Position numbers and translations under genes: made by a program. A DNA stretch of 64,000 nt from Perognathus longimembris pacificus (lineage: Eukaryota; Chordata; Mammalia; Rodentia; Heteromyidae): positions 47,671,149-47,735,148 of the forward strand of contig NC_063166.1 of NCBI RefSeq assembly GCF_023159225.1, given 5' to 3'. Below, one piece after another: positions 1-11,324 of the stretch. Numbering within the stretch: position 1 is the first letter of the stretch; each line of letters opens with the position of its first letter. The notes beneath the pieces were generated by a model. That model was not told where the DNA came from and made no database searches. It worked only from the letters and a program-made list of their open reading frames with translations.

Positions 1-124
1 GATGAGAATAAATTTTTCTCACAGTGACAGTGGCTGGACAGCCTAATATCAAGGTGCCAGCAATGGGAAAGAGCCAAGAAGGGGACAAAAATCTCTCTTT
101 CTCTCCTCCCCACCACCCCCAGAA

Positions 125-299
125 TCCTGAGGCTTGAGCTTGGACACTGACCCTGAGCTTTTTGTTCAAGGCTAGCACTCTACCACTTGAGCCATAGCAC
201 CGCTTCCAGCCTTTTCTGTTTTGTGATTCTGAGGAATCGGATCCAGGGCTTCATGCATGCTAGGCAAGCACTCTATCACTAAGCCACATTCCCAGCCCC
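125..299 (-). mobile_element. IDL-Geo SINE
   Basis: Antisense dimer, lacking the terminal T-run and diverged. ID-like half ends CATTCCCAGCCCC. Confidence 0.85.
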
Positions 300-601
300 A
301 AAATCTCTTTTTTCTAACAAATGCATTGTCATGATAGTGACATTATCCATTCATCCAGAGCTGAGCCCTCATGATCTAAATCACCTATTAAGGATACCAT
401 TTTTCTACACATTGCACGTGGGGACTGAGTTCCCAGTACATGAGCTTTGGGGACACATTTTAACCACAACACCTGTATTTTTGTGTCTCAACCAGAAATT
501 ATCCAAATCCAGTATCTTGTAGCTTAACTTTATTTTCTTTTAAGAGTTTTATGGTTTTAGCCTTTAAATTTGTCTTAATGTTTTTGCTTGTTTTACTTTT
601 T

Positions 602-802
602 TTTTTCTTTTTGCCAGTCCTGGGGCTTGAACTCAGGGCCTGAGCACTGTCCCTGGCTTCTTTTTGCTCAAGGCTAGCACTTTACCACTTGAGCCACAGT
701 GCCACTTCTGACTTTTCCTATATATGTGGTGCTGAGGAATTGAACCCAGGGCTTCATGTATGCAAAGCAAGCACTCTACCAACTAGGCCATATTCCCAGC
801 CC
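602..802 (-). mobile_element. IDL-Geo SINE with 15-bp TSD
   Basis: Antisense dimer flanked by perfect CTTGTTTTACTTTTT at 587-601 and 803-817. On the sense strand the left half has a tRNA-type A box (TGGCCTAGTTGG) and B box; the right half is the Geo monomer. Confidence 0.92.
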
Positions 803-808
803 CTTGTT

Positions 809-913
809 TTACTTTTTGACAGACGTTACTGTGTAGCCCAGGCTGGCCTGTAATCTGAAACTCTCCTGCCTCCATCTCCCAAGTATTGGGTTTACAGCTG
901 TGTACCACTACAC
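809..913 (-). mobile_element. B1-like SINE monomer
   Basis: Antisense B1 features: CTGTGTAGCCCAGGCTGGCC followed by the CTCCTGCCTCC...CCAAGTATTGGG...TACAGC pattern. Confidence 0.75.
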
Positions 914-914
914 C

Positions 915-1080
915 CAAGCTTTAACCAATTTTGAATTAATTTTTGTATGATGCAAACTGAAGATCTAATTTTATGTTTTTTTTTTTTTTTCTCTAGTACT
1001 ATGTTGTTTCGATTGCTGTAGCTTTGTAGTAAATTTTGAAGGCAGCTCTCCCATTTAGTTCTTCAGGATAGTTCTCGGAG
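915..1080 (-). mobile_element. Ancient L1 ORF2 fragment
   Basis: Antisense ORF2 sequence (ATTTTGAATTAATTTTTGTA; TTGCTGTAGCTTTGTAGTA) aligning in kind with 8,165-8,400 of the full-length L1 but much more diverged. Confidence 0.6.
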
Positions 1081-1735
1081 TATGTTTAAATCAACCCACT
1101 TTTTCCTCCTTTCTTGTTTATGCTCCCAAGAATAGCTAGAATGTGCTGGGAATGCAGTGTTGAGATGAGAGAGGAGTAGCCTGAAACAGCCTGGTCTTTG
1201 TTCATGTTTCTCTTAGAGAATGTAACATCTTGAGTTAGGGAATAACTGCCAGGAGGGCAGCCTGGGCTTTGTTCTCTTCTCCCCAGGAAGCAGGGTGTCC
1301 TTCAAGCTTTGCCCAGTGTGTCACATGCCCCTGAAGGCAGGCTGCCTTTTGGGACGCTTCAGCTGTGGTACAAAGGGAGAAATGCACAGTTATAACTTCA
1401 TCCACACTGGGCAGCTTTTCTGAGGTTTAGAGGACTGGCTCACAATGGATTTAAAGCTTCTTCTGTCTCTTGCTGCTTTACCTAACTTGTATCTGAGCGT
1501 TTTCTGATTACACATAGGTAATCAGTGGGTAATGGGTCTAAGCAGTAGCCCTGCATGCAGAGTAAGTATATGGACTCTTGTTTCTGGTTCTGTGGCATTA
1601 TCTTTGTTGTTCTTTGTGAAGTGTCCTTTCTTGGCATTGGTGATTAGTGAACTTGCTTTACACTATCTTTCTAAAGAATGGGTTTACTATTTGAGGTCAC
1701 CTAAGATATAATTTGAGTTCTAGAATGGGTTTTTA

Positions 1736-1960
1736 TTTATTTTTATTTTTTTATTTTTTGGCCAGTCCTGGGGCTTGGACTCAGGGCCTGAGCACTGTCC
1801 CTTGGCTTCTTTTTGCTCAAAGCTAGCACTCTGCCACTTGAGCCACTTGAGCCACAGCGCCACTTCTGGCCATTTTCTGTATATGTGGTGCTGGGGAATT
1901 GAACCCAGGGCCTCATGTATATGAGGCAAGCACTTTTGCCACTAGGCCATATCCCCAGTC
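1736..1960 (-). mobile_element. IDL-Geo SINE with 16-bp TSD
   Basis: Antisense dimer flanked by perfect CTAGAATGGGTTTTTA at 1,720-1,735 and 1,961-1,976; A-rich tail with TTTTA units. Confidence 0.94.
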
Positions 1961-1989
1961 CTAGAATGGGTTTTTAAATTTCTCTAAAA

Positions 1990-2280
1990 TGCAACCAGGT
2001 TTTTGATAGTGATTGTGTGGAATTTGCAACTGGCATTATGTAGTATTGTCCTCAATATAGAGTATTTTTGTTCTTTAGTATGGAATATCTTCCATTCAAT
2101 CATATGTCTTTTCAACTCTCTTAGAAATATTGCTCTTTTCAGTATAAAAATTTCTTTTATCCTTGACTAAATTTATTTCTGAGTATTTTATTCCTCTTTA
2201 TGTTATTGTAAAATGGAATTGTTTTACTAATTGCTGCTTTGCTTGTTTATTACTAATGTATGAGTTTGCAACTGGTTTGT
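1990..2280 (-). mobile_element. Ancient L1 ORF2 fragment
   Basis: Contains the antisense segment ATTTCTGAGTATTTTATTCC...GTAAAATGGAATTGTTTT, equivalent to about 8,725-8,775 of the full-length L1. Probably part of the same old insertion as 915-1,080 and 3,440-3,640. Confidence 0.55.
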
Positions 2281-2358
2281 ATTGATTGGTGGTACTAGGA
2301 CTTGGATTTAGGGACTTGTACTTGGTAGTCAGTTGCTCTACTGCTGATCCATACCTCT
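2281..2358 (-). mobile_element. ID-like SINE monomer (diverged)
   Basis: Antisense GGTGGTACTAGGACTTGGAT...CTCTACTGCTGATCCATACC resembles a tRNA-derived ID-type monomer without a Geo half. Confidence 0.5.
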
Positions 2359-2364
2359 AATCCT

Positions 2365-2604
2365 CTTTTTTTTTTGGTTGGTTGTGGGACTTGAACTCAG
2401 GGCCTAGGCGTTGTCCCTGAGCTCTTTTGCTCAAGGTTAGCACTCCACCACTTTGAGCCACAGTTCCCCTTCTGGTTTTCTGGTGGTTAATTGGAAATAA
2501 GAGTCTCATAGACTTTCCTGTCCAGGTTAGCTTTGAACTGTGATCCTCATATCCCATTCTGAGTAAATAGATTATAGGCGTGAGTCACCCACCAGTGCCT
2601 GGCC
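2365..2604 (-). mobile_element. B1-Geo composite SINE
   Basis: T-run, then Geo half (GGGACTTGAACTCAGGGCC ... TTGAGCCACAGTTCCCCTTC), then a TTAATTGGAAATAAGAGTCT junction and an antisense B1-like half ending GCCTGGCC. Confidence 0.85.
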
Positions 2605-2902
2605 ATCCCCCTGTCCCCTTTAACTTCATTCTCATTCCCTATCTAGGCTTGTGCCTGGACCATGACCCCCTATTTTAGTCTCCCTATCCAGCTTTATTTC
2701 TATAGAGATAAGGAGTCTTGTAGACTTACTTTGCTTCTCTAGCCTAGAGTCACAGCCTCCTAACTAGTTAAGGATAACAGGTGCATGTCACTTCACTCAA
2801 AGGGGGTTGCCAAATGTTTGTTCCCAGACAGGCCTCAAACTGTGATATATTCTTAGCCAACCAGGTAGCTAATATTATAGGTGTGAGCCACTGGCTCCTT
2901 CC

Positions 2903-3016
2903 TCTTTTTTGTTTGTTTTGTGACAGGGTCTCACTATATAATCCAAGCTGGTCTTGAATTTGTGATCCTCATGTCTCAGTCTCCTGAGTGCTGAGATTAA
3001 GGTGTTATGCCACTGT
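2903..3016 (-). mobile_element. B1-like SINE monomer
   Basis: Antisense GTGACAGGGTCTCACTATAT...CAAGCTGGTCTTGAA...CTCCTGAGTGCTGAGAT. Confidence 0.7.
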
Positions 3017-3439
3017 AAGAATTAAAATCTTTTCTGTCAAAGTGGTGGCTGCCTTTCAGTCAACCTTATGAGAATTGTTTTTCTGACAAGTTCTGCTTTG
3101 GCCTGGTGGCTTGGCCTTCACTGATTGTGTTTTAGTTATATTATCTAATCCTGTTACAAGTTCATTGAGTTTTAGTTACATTCTCCTGTCGCTTTTGTAT
3201 TTTAAATTAAGTTACATCATGTCAAAGTTTTTGACACTTTCCAAACTACAGTCTCACAAGATTGTGAACCTAAGATCTGGCCAATTGGAATGAGGGCCAG
3301 TATTGTCAGTGCTTGGCAGCAGCATGCCCTTCTACAGAAGTACATTGCCTTGTGAAATGGTATCTAATTCTCCAGTCTCCCAGACATTTGCAGCACTATA
3401 AGGCCTGTCTAAATGTTGAATTTTTATGGTGAAGTTTTG

Positions 3440-3640
3440 CTGAATCAAATAGTTAGCTCTAACAACTTTGGTGTGTGCAATTTTGAGGATTTTCTTTGTA
3501 AGTGATTATACCATCTGCAAACATATAATTCTGTCTTTTTCCCATTATGAAATCATGAATTGCTTTTTCCTGCCTAGTAATTCTTGCTAGAACTTGCAGC
3601 ACTATGTTCAGTAGAAATGGTGTTTCTCAGTTTCTTGTTA
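3440..3640 (-). mobile_element. Ancient L1 ORF2 (RT) fragment
   Basis: Antisense RT-core sequence (CCATCTGCAAACATATAATT ... GCACTATGTTCAGTAG) equivalent to about 8,925-9,045 of the full-length L1, strongly diverged. Confidence 0.6.
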
Positions 3641-4610
3641 TTGACAAAATGCCCAAGATAAATCAATGTAATGGTTTATTTTGGTTTTAATTTCTGGACT
3701 TCCAGGTTTAAATTTGATTTTTGTAAATTTTTTTTCCTTGTAAATGGACCGTGTATATCTTCTAGATTCCTGGAACTGAAAATTCTTCGCATAATGTAGT
3801 GGTAACTGGAATTCTAATTTTTCCACTCAGGAATCAAAGATTTTTACTTTTGAGAGCTGCATCTCTCTCCAACTAGTTTTACAAATTGTGTAATCTTTGT
3901 TGTTTTAGTGACTGAAATTTCTTTTCTTCAAGGCATCCAGTGGTCTAATAAAAGTCCTCCTTCGCAAAAGACATTCTTGTCCTCTAATATTGCCTGAGTG
4001 ATGCTTCTGAGGGAAGCTGCTGTAGCCCAGGAAGACTGAAAGCAAGGCAAGTGTCTGCTCCACTTCTTCAGGGATTCACCAGACCAGCTGTGTTATGGAG
4101 GTCAGGGTCCCCACTGTTCCACCTGGCACCAGCTAGATAAGCAAGGGCAGGGGCTCCTGTCCTCACAACTGTAGTTTGACAGGGGAGTATGAGTGGGTGT
4201 TGCTGGCTTGTGAATGTCTCACTCTAAAAATTTCACTACCTTTTGCTTTTGTGAATGTCTAAATTGGCTCTAGAATTTTTAGATAATTGATTCTATTTAC
4301 TCCATGGTGGCTTTGGTAAACCTGTTGATGCCCAGAGCCTCCTGTACCATCATTTTCATGACATTACTCCTCCCTTGTTCCTGGTCACATGCTCATGATC
4401 CTGACTATCCCTGCATTGGTGCTTGCAAAAATTATGCCTTTCCAGTTCTATCATTTCTTCTGTGTTGTTGTTGACTGTTTACAGCAAAATGAAAAACTAC
4501 AGCTTTCTTTCCAGGAGAATTTTGTAGTTGAATTTAAGTTAGAAGTCGATATAGGAAACTTTCTTCTCAGTTGACTGAAAGAGTAAAGGTTTCTGTATTT
4601 ATAATATATG

Positions 4611-4801
4611 AGGCTGAGAATGTGGTAGAGTGCTTGCCTAACATGCATGAAACGCTGGGTTTGATTCCTCAGTACCATATAAACAGAAAAAGCCAGATGT
4701 GGTGCAGTGGCTCAAGTGGTAGAGCGCTAGCCTTAAGCACAGAGAGACTTAAGGGACAAAGTCCAGGCCCTGAGTTCAAGCCCAGGACCGGCAACAAAAA
4801 A
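4611..4801 (+). mobile_element. IDL-Geo SINE
   Basis: Sense dimer: GCTGAGAATGTGGTAGAGTG start, ID B-box region GGTTTGATTCC, Geo half, A-rich end. Confidence 0.9.
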
Positions 4802-4844
4802 TTTTAAATATGAATTTATATATAGAGAGAGCTCATTTTTCTTT

Positions 4845-4957
4845 GTTTTGTAGAAAGGTCTTAGCACACACTAGCCTTGGACTTTGAGTCCTTTTAGTCC
4901 TTCTTGCCTTATTTTCCCAAGTACTGCAATTATTGTCATCTGCCACCATGCCCAGCT
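4845..4957 (-). mobile_element. B1-like SINE monomer (diverged)
   Basis: Antisense, ends TGCCACCATGCCCAGCTT as B1 elements do. Confidence 0.55.
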
Positions 4958-4958
4958 T

Positions 4959-5290
4959 TGTAGGGAGTACAGCTGACACCATCTTGATTAGGGAAACATG
5001 GTATAGGAAATGTTGGGGGGAGTAGATTAGGTCAACCTGACCCCAAAATTCTGCTTCTGTAAATGGCTTGCTTGTTTGTTGCTTGCTCTACCCCCTGCAT
5101 CAACCCCTTACATCTGTGCTACTCTTTTACCTTTATAAACCCCAATTCGAGGACTGCTCAGGGTCAGGGTGGCAACTCCTGAGTCTGCACTGTGTCCCTG
5201 GCTGGTCAGCCTGCTTTTTACTGTCACAGTTTCAGCTCCCGAGTCTGTGCCCCCTCCCTCGAACCCAGTAACACAGCAAAGAGAGCCCAT
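4959..5290 (+). mobile_element. Probable retroviral-type solo LTR
   Basis: Starts TGTAGGGAGTACAGCTG, like an LTR 5' end. TATA box at 5,134-5,139 (TTTATAAACCCC), followed by GAGGACTGCTC and GAGTCTG repeats typical of class I LTR R/U5 parts. The 3' end is uncertain, no clean target duplication was found, and no internal retroviral genes lie next to it. Confidence 0.5.
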
Positions 5291-5497
5291 TTTATATGCA
5301 TACAACTATGTATGAATAATATAAGTGTATATAATTAACTGTTCAAGTATTTTTAACTACACAAAAGACAGATTTTTTTGTCTATCATTAGAGTCTTAGT
5401 AGAAATACAAGTATGTGTTTATAAAAATTTATTATATGTATATAGATATATAGTTTAACAATATACAGGTTAATCTGTATATGTTTATCATTATTAT

Positions 5498-5610
5498 TTT
5501 CTTTTTTGTCAGTCCTGGGGCTTGAACTCAGGCCTATATGTTGAGGCTGAGCTTTTGTGTTCAAGGCTAGCATTGAACCACTTGAGCCACAGATCTACTT
5601 CCATTTTTTT

Positions 5611-5661
<51 letters not shown>

Positions 5662-5779
5662 TAAATTGGAGCTTAGAGTCTCATGGACTATATTGCCTGG
5701 GCTGGCTTCGAACCATGAACTTCAGATCTCACCTTTCTGAGTAGCTAGGATTACAGGTCTGAGCCACTAGCTCCTAACC
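5498..5779 (-). mobile_element. B1-Geo composite SINE with internal TG expansion
   Basis: Geo half 5,510-5,610, then a TG repeat, then an antisense B1-like half ending CTGAGCCACTAGCTCCTAACC. Confidence 0.82.
5615..5660. repeat. (TG)23 microsatellite
   Basis: Uninterrupted TG run at the Geo/B1 junction of the SINE. Confidence 0.95.
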
Positions 5780-5869
5780 TATGTTTACCTCTTAAATTAT
5801 AAATGTCCGTGTAGATTGTCAGTGACTGAAGACAGGTCTAACTGTGTATTAGTGGGCATGCTGTTAACT

Positions 5870-6060
5870 CAGCCCTCACCATGTGCCAGGCACATGGTGC
5901 ACAGTCTTGGTTGGCACCTAACATGCTGCATGCTTACCACTAACTCCTTTAATGCTCATAATGTCCTGATGAGGTTGTTTAGGGGTAGAGATTGAGGCTC
6001 AGATAGGTGAAGTAAATTACCCAAGGTCACAGAGCTAGAAAGTAGTAGAATCCAAGTTTA
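5870..6060 (-). mobile_element. MIR (ancient tRNA-derived SINE)
   Basis: Antisense MIR core: CACCATGTGCCAGGCAC ... GAGGCTCAGATAGGTGAAG ... CCCAAGGTCACAGAGCTAG. Confidence 0.8.
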
Positions 6061-6275
6061 AATGTGGATTCTGACAGCAGTCTGCCATTACATAGATGTA
6101 TCTTTAAGAGATATAAGATATGTAGATTTTTCCAGGGTAGTTCTCAAACTTGATGTCTTTATAGAGTTTTTTTTTATATAAATCTCAATTTTGTAGGAAA
6201 GGAGAATATTATAATAAGCAACAATTAAGTGGGATATCAGCTTGTTGAAACTGGAATAATACAAAGATAGCTTTC

Positions 6276-6362
6276 ATAGGTGAGGGTGTAGCTCTGTGAT
6301 AGATTGTTTGCTTAGCATCTTCAAAGTTAAGGGTTCTGTTCTCAGCATTGAGGGGCATGGGG
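6276..6362 (+). mobile_element. ID-like SINE monomer
   Basis: GGTGAGGGTGTAGCTCTGTG (A-box region) and GGGTTCTGTTCTCAGCA (B-box region), without a Geo half. Confidence 0.55.
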
Positions 6363-6750
6363 AAGGCAGTTTTTCAAGTTTTAATTGCTGAGATACTTAG
6401 GGCCTGTGAAATTGTTTAAAATGCATACATGTTGAAAAATAAAAAGACCCATGAAAGCAATTAATGCAAAAGTTATTGCTGATTTCTCAGAACTGCGGAG
6501 GTATGGAGGTTGGTTTCTGAGTGCAGAGCCACTGAGTGGTGCCAAAGTCTGTTTAGATGGAACCCAAGGACTGGGTTCAGTATTTTATTTGAGTTGTAAC
6601 ATCTTCCCAGATAAAGAATGAACCCATGTAGAATGGCTACTGCAGACTCATTCTGGGTGAGTAGATATTGTTTGGAATTGTTTCCTAATTGAGGGGTGTC
6701 TGGGTCTCCAAACAAAGTTCACAACTAGCCTACTTCTAGGAGACCAGCTT

Positions 6751-6764
6751 CTCTTCTCTGTTTT
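6751..6764. repeat. Target-site duplication of the full-length L1, 3' side copy
   Basis: CTCTTCTCTGTTTT, identical to 14,073-14,086 at the other end of the L1. Confidence 0.9.
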
Positions 6765-9283
6765 TATTTATTTATTTAATTTATTTATTAATTGAAAACA
6801 AATTTTTTTGACAAGATGTTGTGCAAAAAGGGTACAGTTACATAGTAGGGCAGTGTGTACATTTCTTGTGATATGTTACGCCCTGTTTTTCTTTCCCTTC
6901 TCTAGGTTAGGTAGACATATATACAATGTATCAAGAACATATACAGTAGCCACGTGGCCAAGCCCAAGAAAATTCGCCTAGGGCTTTAGATGTGATATTG
7001 ATATTAGACAATATGTCGACAGTAGTCTTATATGAACGTACATACATAGCTTTTGAGCTATTGTATCCCACTGAGAGGTTGATTTTTGACCTTTATATGT
7101 TGAATAGTTGTTTGGTTTTAGTTACATACTGTTGGGTCGCTGTCCCAATCCTGTGGGAAATACCATTTGACAAGCAGTTTTTGGTTTCACAGGCCTGGTC
7201 TCTACTGTCTCTCCATCTCCCTTTCTTAACAGTCATATATCAGGGAGATCATGCCCCTTTGTTTTCTGTGTTCTAGGCTTGTCTCGCTCAACATTATTTG
7301 TCCAAGTTCTGAACATTTCCCTGCGAATGCCAATATTTCACCATTTTTAATCGCTATGTAGTATTCCATTGTGTATAGGTACCATATTTTTTGGATCCAT
7401 TCATCTGTGGAGGGGCATCTGGGTTGTTTCCATATTTTGGCTATTGTGAATTGTGCCGCGATAAACATGGAAGTACAAATGTGTTTTTGATATCTTGGGA
7501 CCTGCTGTTCAGGATAGATGCCTAGGAGTGGTATGGCTGGGTCATAGGGTAGGTCTATATTGAGCTTTTTGAGAAACCTCCATACTGTTCTCCAAAGTGG
7601 TTGTACTAATTTGCATTCCCACCAACAATGGAAAAGGGTTCCTCTTTCCCCGCACCCCCTCCAGCATTTGTTGCCTAAGTTCAGAGTATAGGCCATTCTA
7701 ACTGGAGTGAGGTGGTATCTCAGGGTTGTTTTTATTTGCATTTCCTTTACTACCAGGGATGTTGAACATTTCCTCATATGTTTCTTTGTCATTTTTATCT
7801 CTTCTCTTGTGAAGTCTCTCTTTAGCTCCTTTGCCCATTTCCTAATTGGTTTATTGGGCTTGGAGGGGCTTAGTTTTTTGAGTTCTCTGTTGGTGACAGA
7901 TATTAATTAGGCCTTTGTCTGTTGCTGTCCTGGTAAAGATCCTTTCCCATATGGTTGGCTGTCTTTCTATTTTGGTGGCTATGTCCTTAGCTGTGCAGAA
8001 ACTTTCTAATTTGTAGTAGTCCCATTTGTCGAGTGTCTCCCCTATTTGTTGTGCCCCTGGGACTATATTCAGGAAGTTCCTTCCTGTGCCTGTAAGTTCT
8101 AGCGTCTTTCCTACTCTGTCCTTCAGTAGTTTCAAGGATTCAGGTCTGATATTGAGGTCCTTGATCCATTTTGAGTTGATCTTGGTGCATGGTGATAGGC
8201 TTGGGTCTACTTTGAGTTTTCTGCATATGGCTGCCCAGTTCTCCCAGCACCAGTAGTTGAAGAGGCTATGTTTATTCCATTGTATGTCTTTAGCTCCTTT
8301 GTCGAATAGTGTGGTTTTATTTCTGGATCTTCAATTCTAATCCATTGGGTCTGTTTTTATACCAATACCAGGCTGTTTTGGTTATGATGGCCCTGTAGTA
8401 GAGCATGAAGTCTGGTATTGTGATACCTCCTGCACTGCTTTTTTTTTTTTTGCCGAGAATTGCTTTGGCTATTCTAGGTCTTTTGCTGTTCCATATAAAT
8501 TTATGGATTGCTTTCTCTATTTCAGTGAAGAATGTGACTGGGATTTTGATAGGGATTGCATTGAATTTGTATAACAATTTGGGCAATATGGTCATTTTCA
8601 CTGTATTGATTCTGCCTACCCATGAGCATGGGAGGTGTTTCCATGTCCTGTGTCTTCTTTGATTTCCTTTATTAGATTTTTATAGTTTTCATTAAATAGG
8701 TCCGTCATGTCCTTGGTTAAGTTGATCCCTAGGTACTTTATTCTTTTTTTGGCTACTGTAAATGGAATTGTTTCCATAATTTCCTTTTCTGTTTGTACAT
8801 TGCTGGTGTACAGAAAAGCTGCTGACTTTTGTGGATTGATTTTGTATCCTGCTACTTTGCCAAAATGGTTTATTAGGTGTAGGAGTTTGGGGACTGAGTT
8901 TTTTGGGTCCTTCAGATATAAGATCATGTCGTCTGCAAATAGGGATAATTTGATTTCTTCCTTGCCAATGTGGAGCCCGTTGATGTCCTCCTTTTGCCTT
9001 ATTGCTATGGCTAGGGATTGCAGCACTATGTTGAAAAGAAGTGGGGAGAGTGGGCATCCTTGTCTTGTTGCTGAGTTTAGGGGGAATGATTTTAGTTTCT
9101 CTCCATTTAATATGATGTTAGCAGTTGCTCTGTTGTATATGGCTTTTATTGTTTTGAGGAATGTTCCATCTATTCCTGTTCTCTCCAGAGCTTTTAATAA
9201 GTATGGATGTTGTATTTTGTGAAAGGCTTTTTGGGCATCGACTGAGATAACAATGTGATTCTTGATTTTAGTTCTGTTTATAT

Positions 9284-9357
9284 GGTGAATTACGTTGATT
9301 GATTTACAGATGTTGAACCTGGTGAATTACGTTGATTGATTTACAGATGTTGAACCA
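9284..9357. repeat. 37-bp tandem duplication inside L1 ORF2
   Basis: A 37-bp unit beginning GGTGAATTACGTTGATTG occurs at 9,284-9,320 and again at 9,321-9,357, differing only in the last base. 37 is not a multiple of 3, so it shifts the RT reading frame. Confidence 0.95.
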
Positions 9358-10071
9358 TCCTTGTGACTGTGGGATGAAGCCTACTTGCTCATGATGTATG
9401 ATTTTCTTGATCAGTTTCTGGATCCTGTTAGCTAATATTTTATTGAGGAGCTTTGCGTCTGTGTTCATTAGTGATATTGGTCTGTAGTTCTCTTTTTTTG
9501 TTGGGTCTTTGCCTGGTTTGGAAATGAGTATGATATTAGCTTCATAGAATGAGTTTGGGATTTCTCCCTCTGTTTCTATTTCGCAGAAGAGTTTGAGGAG
9601 TATTGGTATTAGCTCCTCACTAAAGGTTTTATAGAATTCGTTGGTGAATCCATCTGAGCCTGGGCTTTTCTTTGTTGGGAGGTTCTTGATTACCCCCTGT
9701 ATCTCACTGTAAGTTATTGGTTTATTTAGTTGATTTATTTCTTCTTGGTTCAGTTGGTGCAGTTTATACTTCTCTAAGAGTTGATCCATTTCTGTAAAAT
9801 TATTGTGTTTTACTAAATAGTGGTTCTGGAAATAGCTCCTTATGATTGTTTGAATATCATGTGTACTTGTGGAGTCCCTGATTTTACGTATATGAGTCTC
9901 TTTTTTTTGTAAGTCTTGCGAGGGATCTGTCAATTTTATTTATTTTCTCAAAGAACCAGCTTTTAGTCTTATTTATTTGTTGAATGGTCTTTCTATTTTC
10001 AATCAGATTTATCTCTTCTTTAATCTTTGTGATCTCTCTCCTCCTAGTCATTTTAGATTCGATCATTTCTT

Positions 10072-10280
10072 TTTTTTTTTTTTTTGCCAGTCCTGGGCCT
10101 TGGACTCAGGGCCTGAGCACTGTCCCTGGCTTGTTCCAGCTCAAGGCTAGCACTCTGCCACTTGAGCCACAGCGCCGCTTCTGGCCGTTTTTTTTCTGTA
10201 TATGTGGTGCTGGGGAATCGAACCTAGGGCCTCGTGTATCCGAGGCAGGCACTCTTGCCACTAGGCTATATCACCAGCCC
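10072..10280 (-). mobile_element. IDL-Geo SINE inserted into L1 ORF2
   Basis: Full dimer in antisense (T-tail first), flanked by a perfect 13-bp duplication TCGATCATTTCTT at 10,059-10,071 and 10,281-10,293. It interrupts the L1, so it is younger. Confidence 0.95.
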
Positions 10281-11324
10281 TCGATCATTTCTTGTTTCTC
10301 CAGTTGTTTTAGTTTCATCTTGAGGTTATTCACCTGCTCTGCTTCCATTCTTTTAATGTGAGTGCTGAGGGCAATGATCTTGCCCCTCAGTACTGCCTTC
10401 GTTGTGTCCCATAGGTTTCTTTGTGATGTATTTTCTTTGTCATTGTGGCTTATGAATTTGTTGATTTCATCTTTAATTTGGTCTGTGGCCCAAGTGTTGG
10501 ATAACAGTGTGGGGTTTAGCCTCCAAGAATGTGTATAGCCTCTGTGGTAACCGTTGTTATTGAGGGTTACCTTTATTCCACTGTAGTCAGATATAATACA
10601 TAGGATGATGTCAATACTTTTGTATTTGCTGAGGTTCTTTGTGTGGGCTATGACATGGTCCATTTTGGAGTATGATCCATGGGCTGCTGAGAAGAAGGTG
10701 TTTTGGGTCTCTGTAGGGTGGAAGATTCTGTATAGATCTGTCAGATCCATTTGGGATATGGTGTTACTTAGGTCCTCAGCTTCCTTGCTGATCCTCTAGG
10801 TGTTGGATCTGTCTCTTGGAGAGAGTGGGTTATTAAAGTCTCCCACTATGATTGTGTTTGGTCTATCTTGTTCTGTAATTCTGTGAGATTTGCTTGACAT
10901 ATGTAGGGCCTCTTTTGTTTGGTGAGTGTACATTTATCACCTTGATGTCTTGATTCTGGATTTTTACTTGTATTAATATGTAGTGTCCTTCTTTGTCTTT
11001 TTGAGTTGATTTTAATGAAAAGTCCAGCTTGTCTGAGATCAGGCTGGCTACACCTGCTGTTTTGGTGGGTGTATTTGCTTGGAAGATCTTGTTCCATCCT
11101 TTCATTCGGAGCCTGTTTTTGTCCCTTGCTGTAAGGTGGGTCTCTTGTCTACAACAGATGCCAACTTTTTGTTTGCGGATCCATTGTGCCAGTCTGTTCC
11201 TCTTTATCGGAGAGTTTATACCATTTATATTCAAAGAGATCAAGGATAAGAGTGTTTTTTCTCCTTCCATTTTCTTGTTGGGCTGTTTTTCCCTTTTTTT
11301 TTTCTTCTTCTTGTCTTTAGTCAG

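Larger units (their letters stand above)
7226..11270 (-). pseudogene. L1 ORF2 (endonuclease / reverse transcriptase), multiply broken
   Basis: Fragments in order on the - strand: endonuclease N terminus from ATG 11,270 (LNINGINSP, then QETHL with the catalytic-type Glu), endonuclease end and linker (10,750-10,271), a SINE insertion (10,072-10,280), RT start (10,066-9,304), RT with FADD catalytic motif at 8,928-8,939, and C-terminal parts (8,601-8,317 and 7,792-7,226). Frameshifts, stops, a 37-bp tandem duplication (9,284-9,357) and the SINE make it non-functional. Confidence 0.9.

Noticed and set aside
600..803. tRNA genes suggested by A-box and B-box motifs
   Set aside because: The motifs belong to the tRNA-derived halves of SINEs; no copy keeps a full cloverleaf with acceptor stem.
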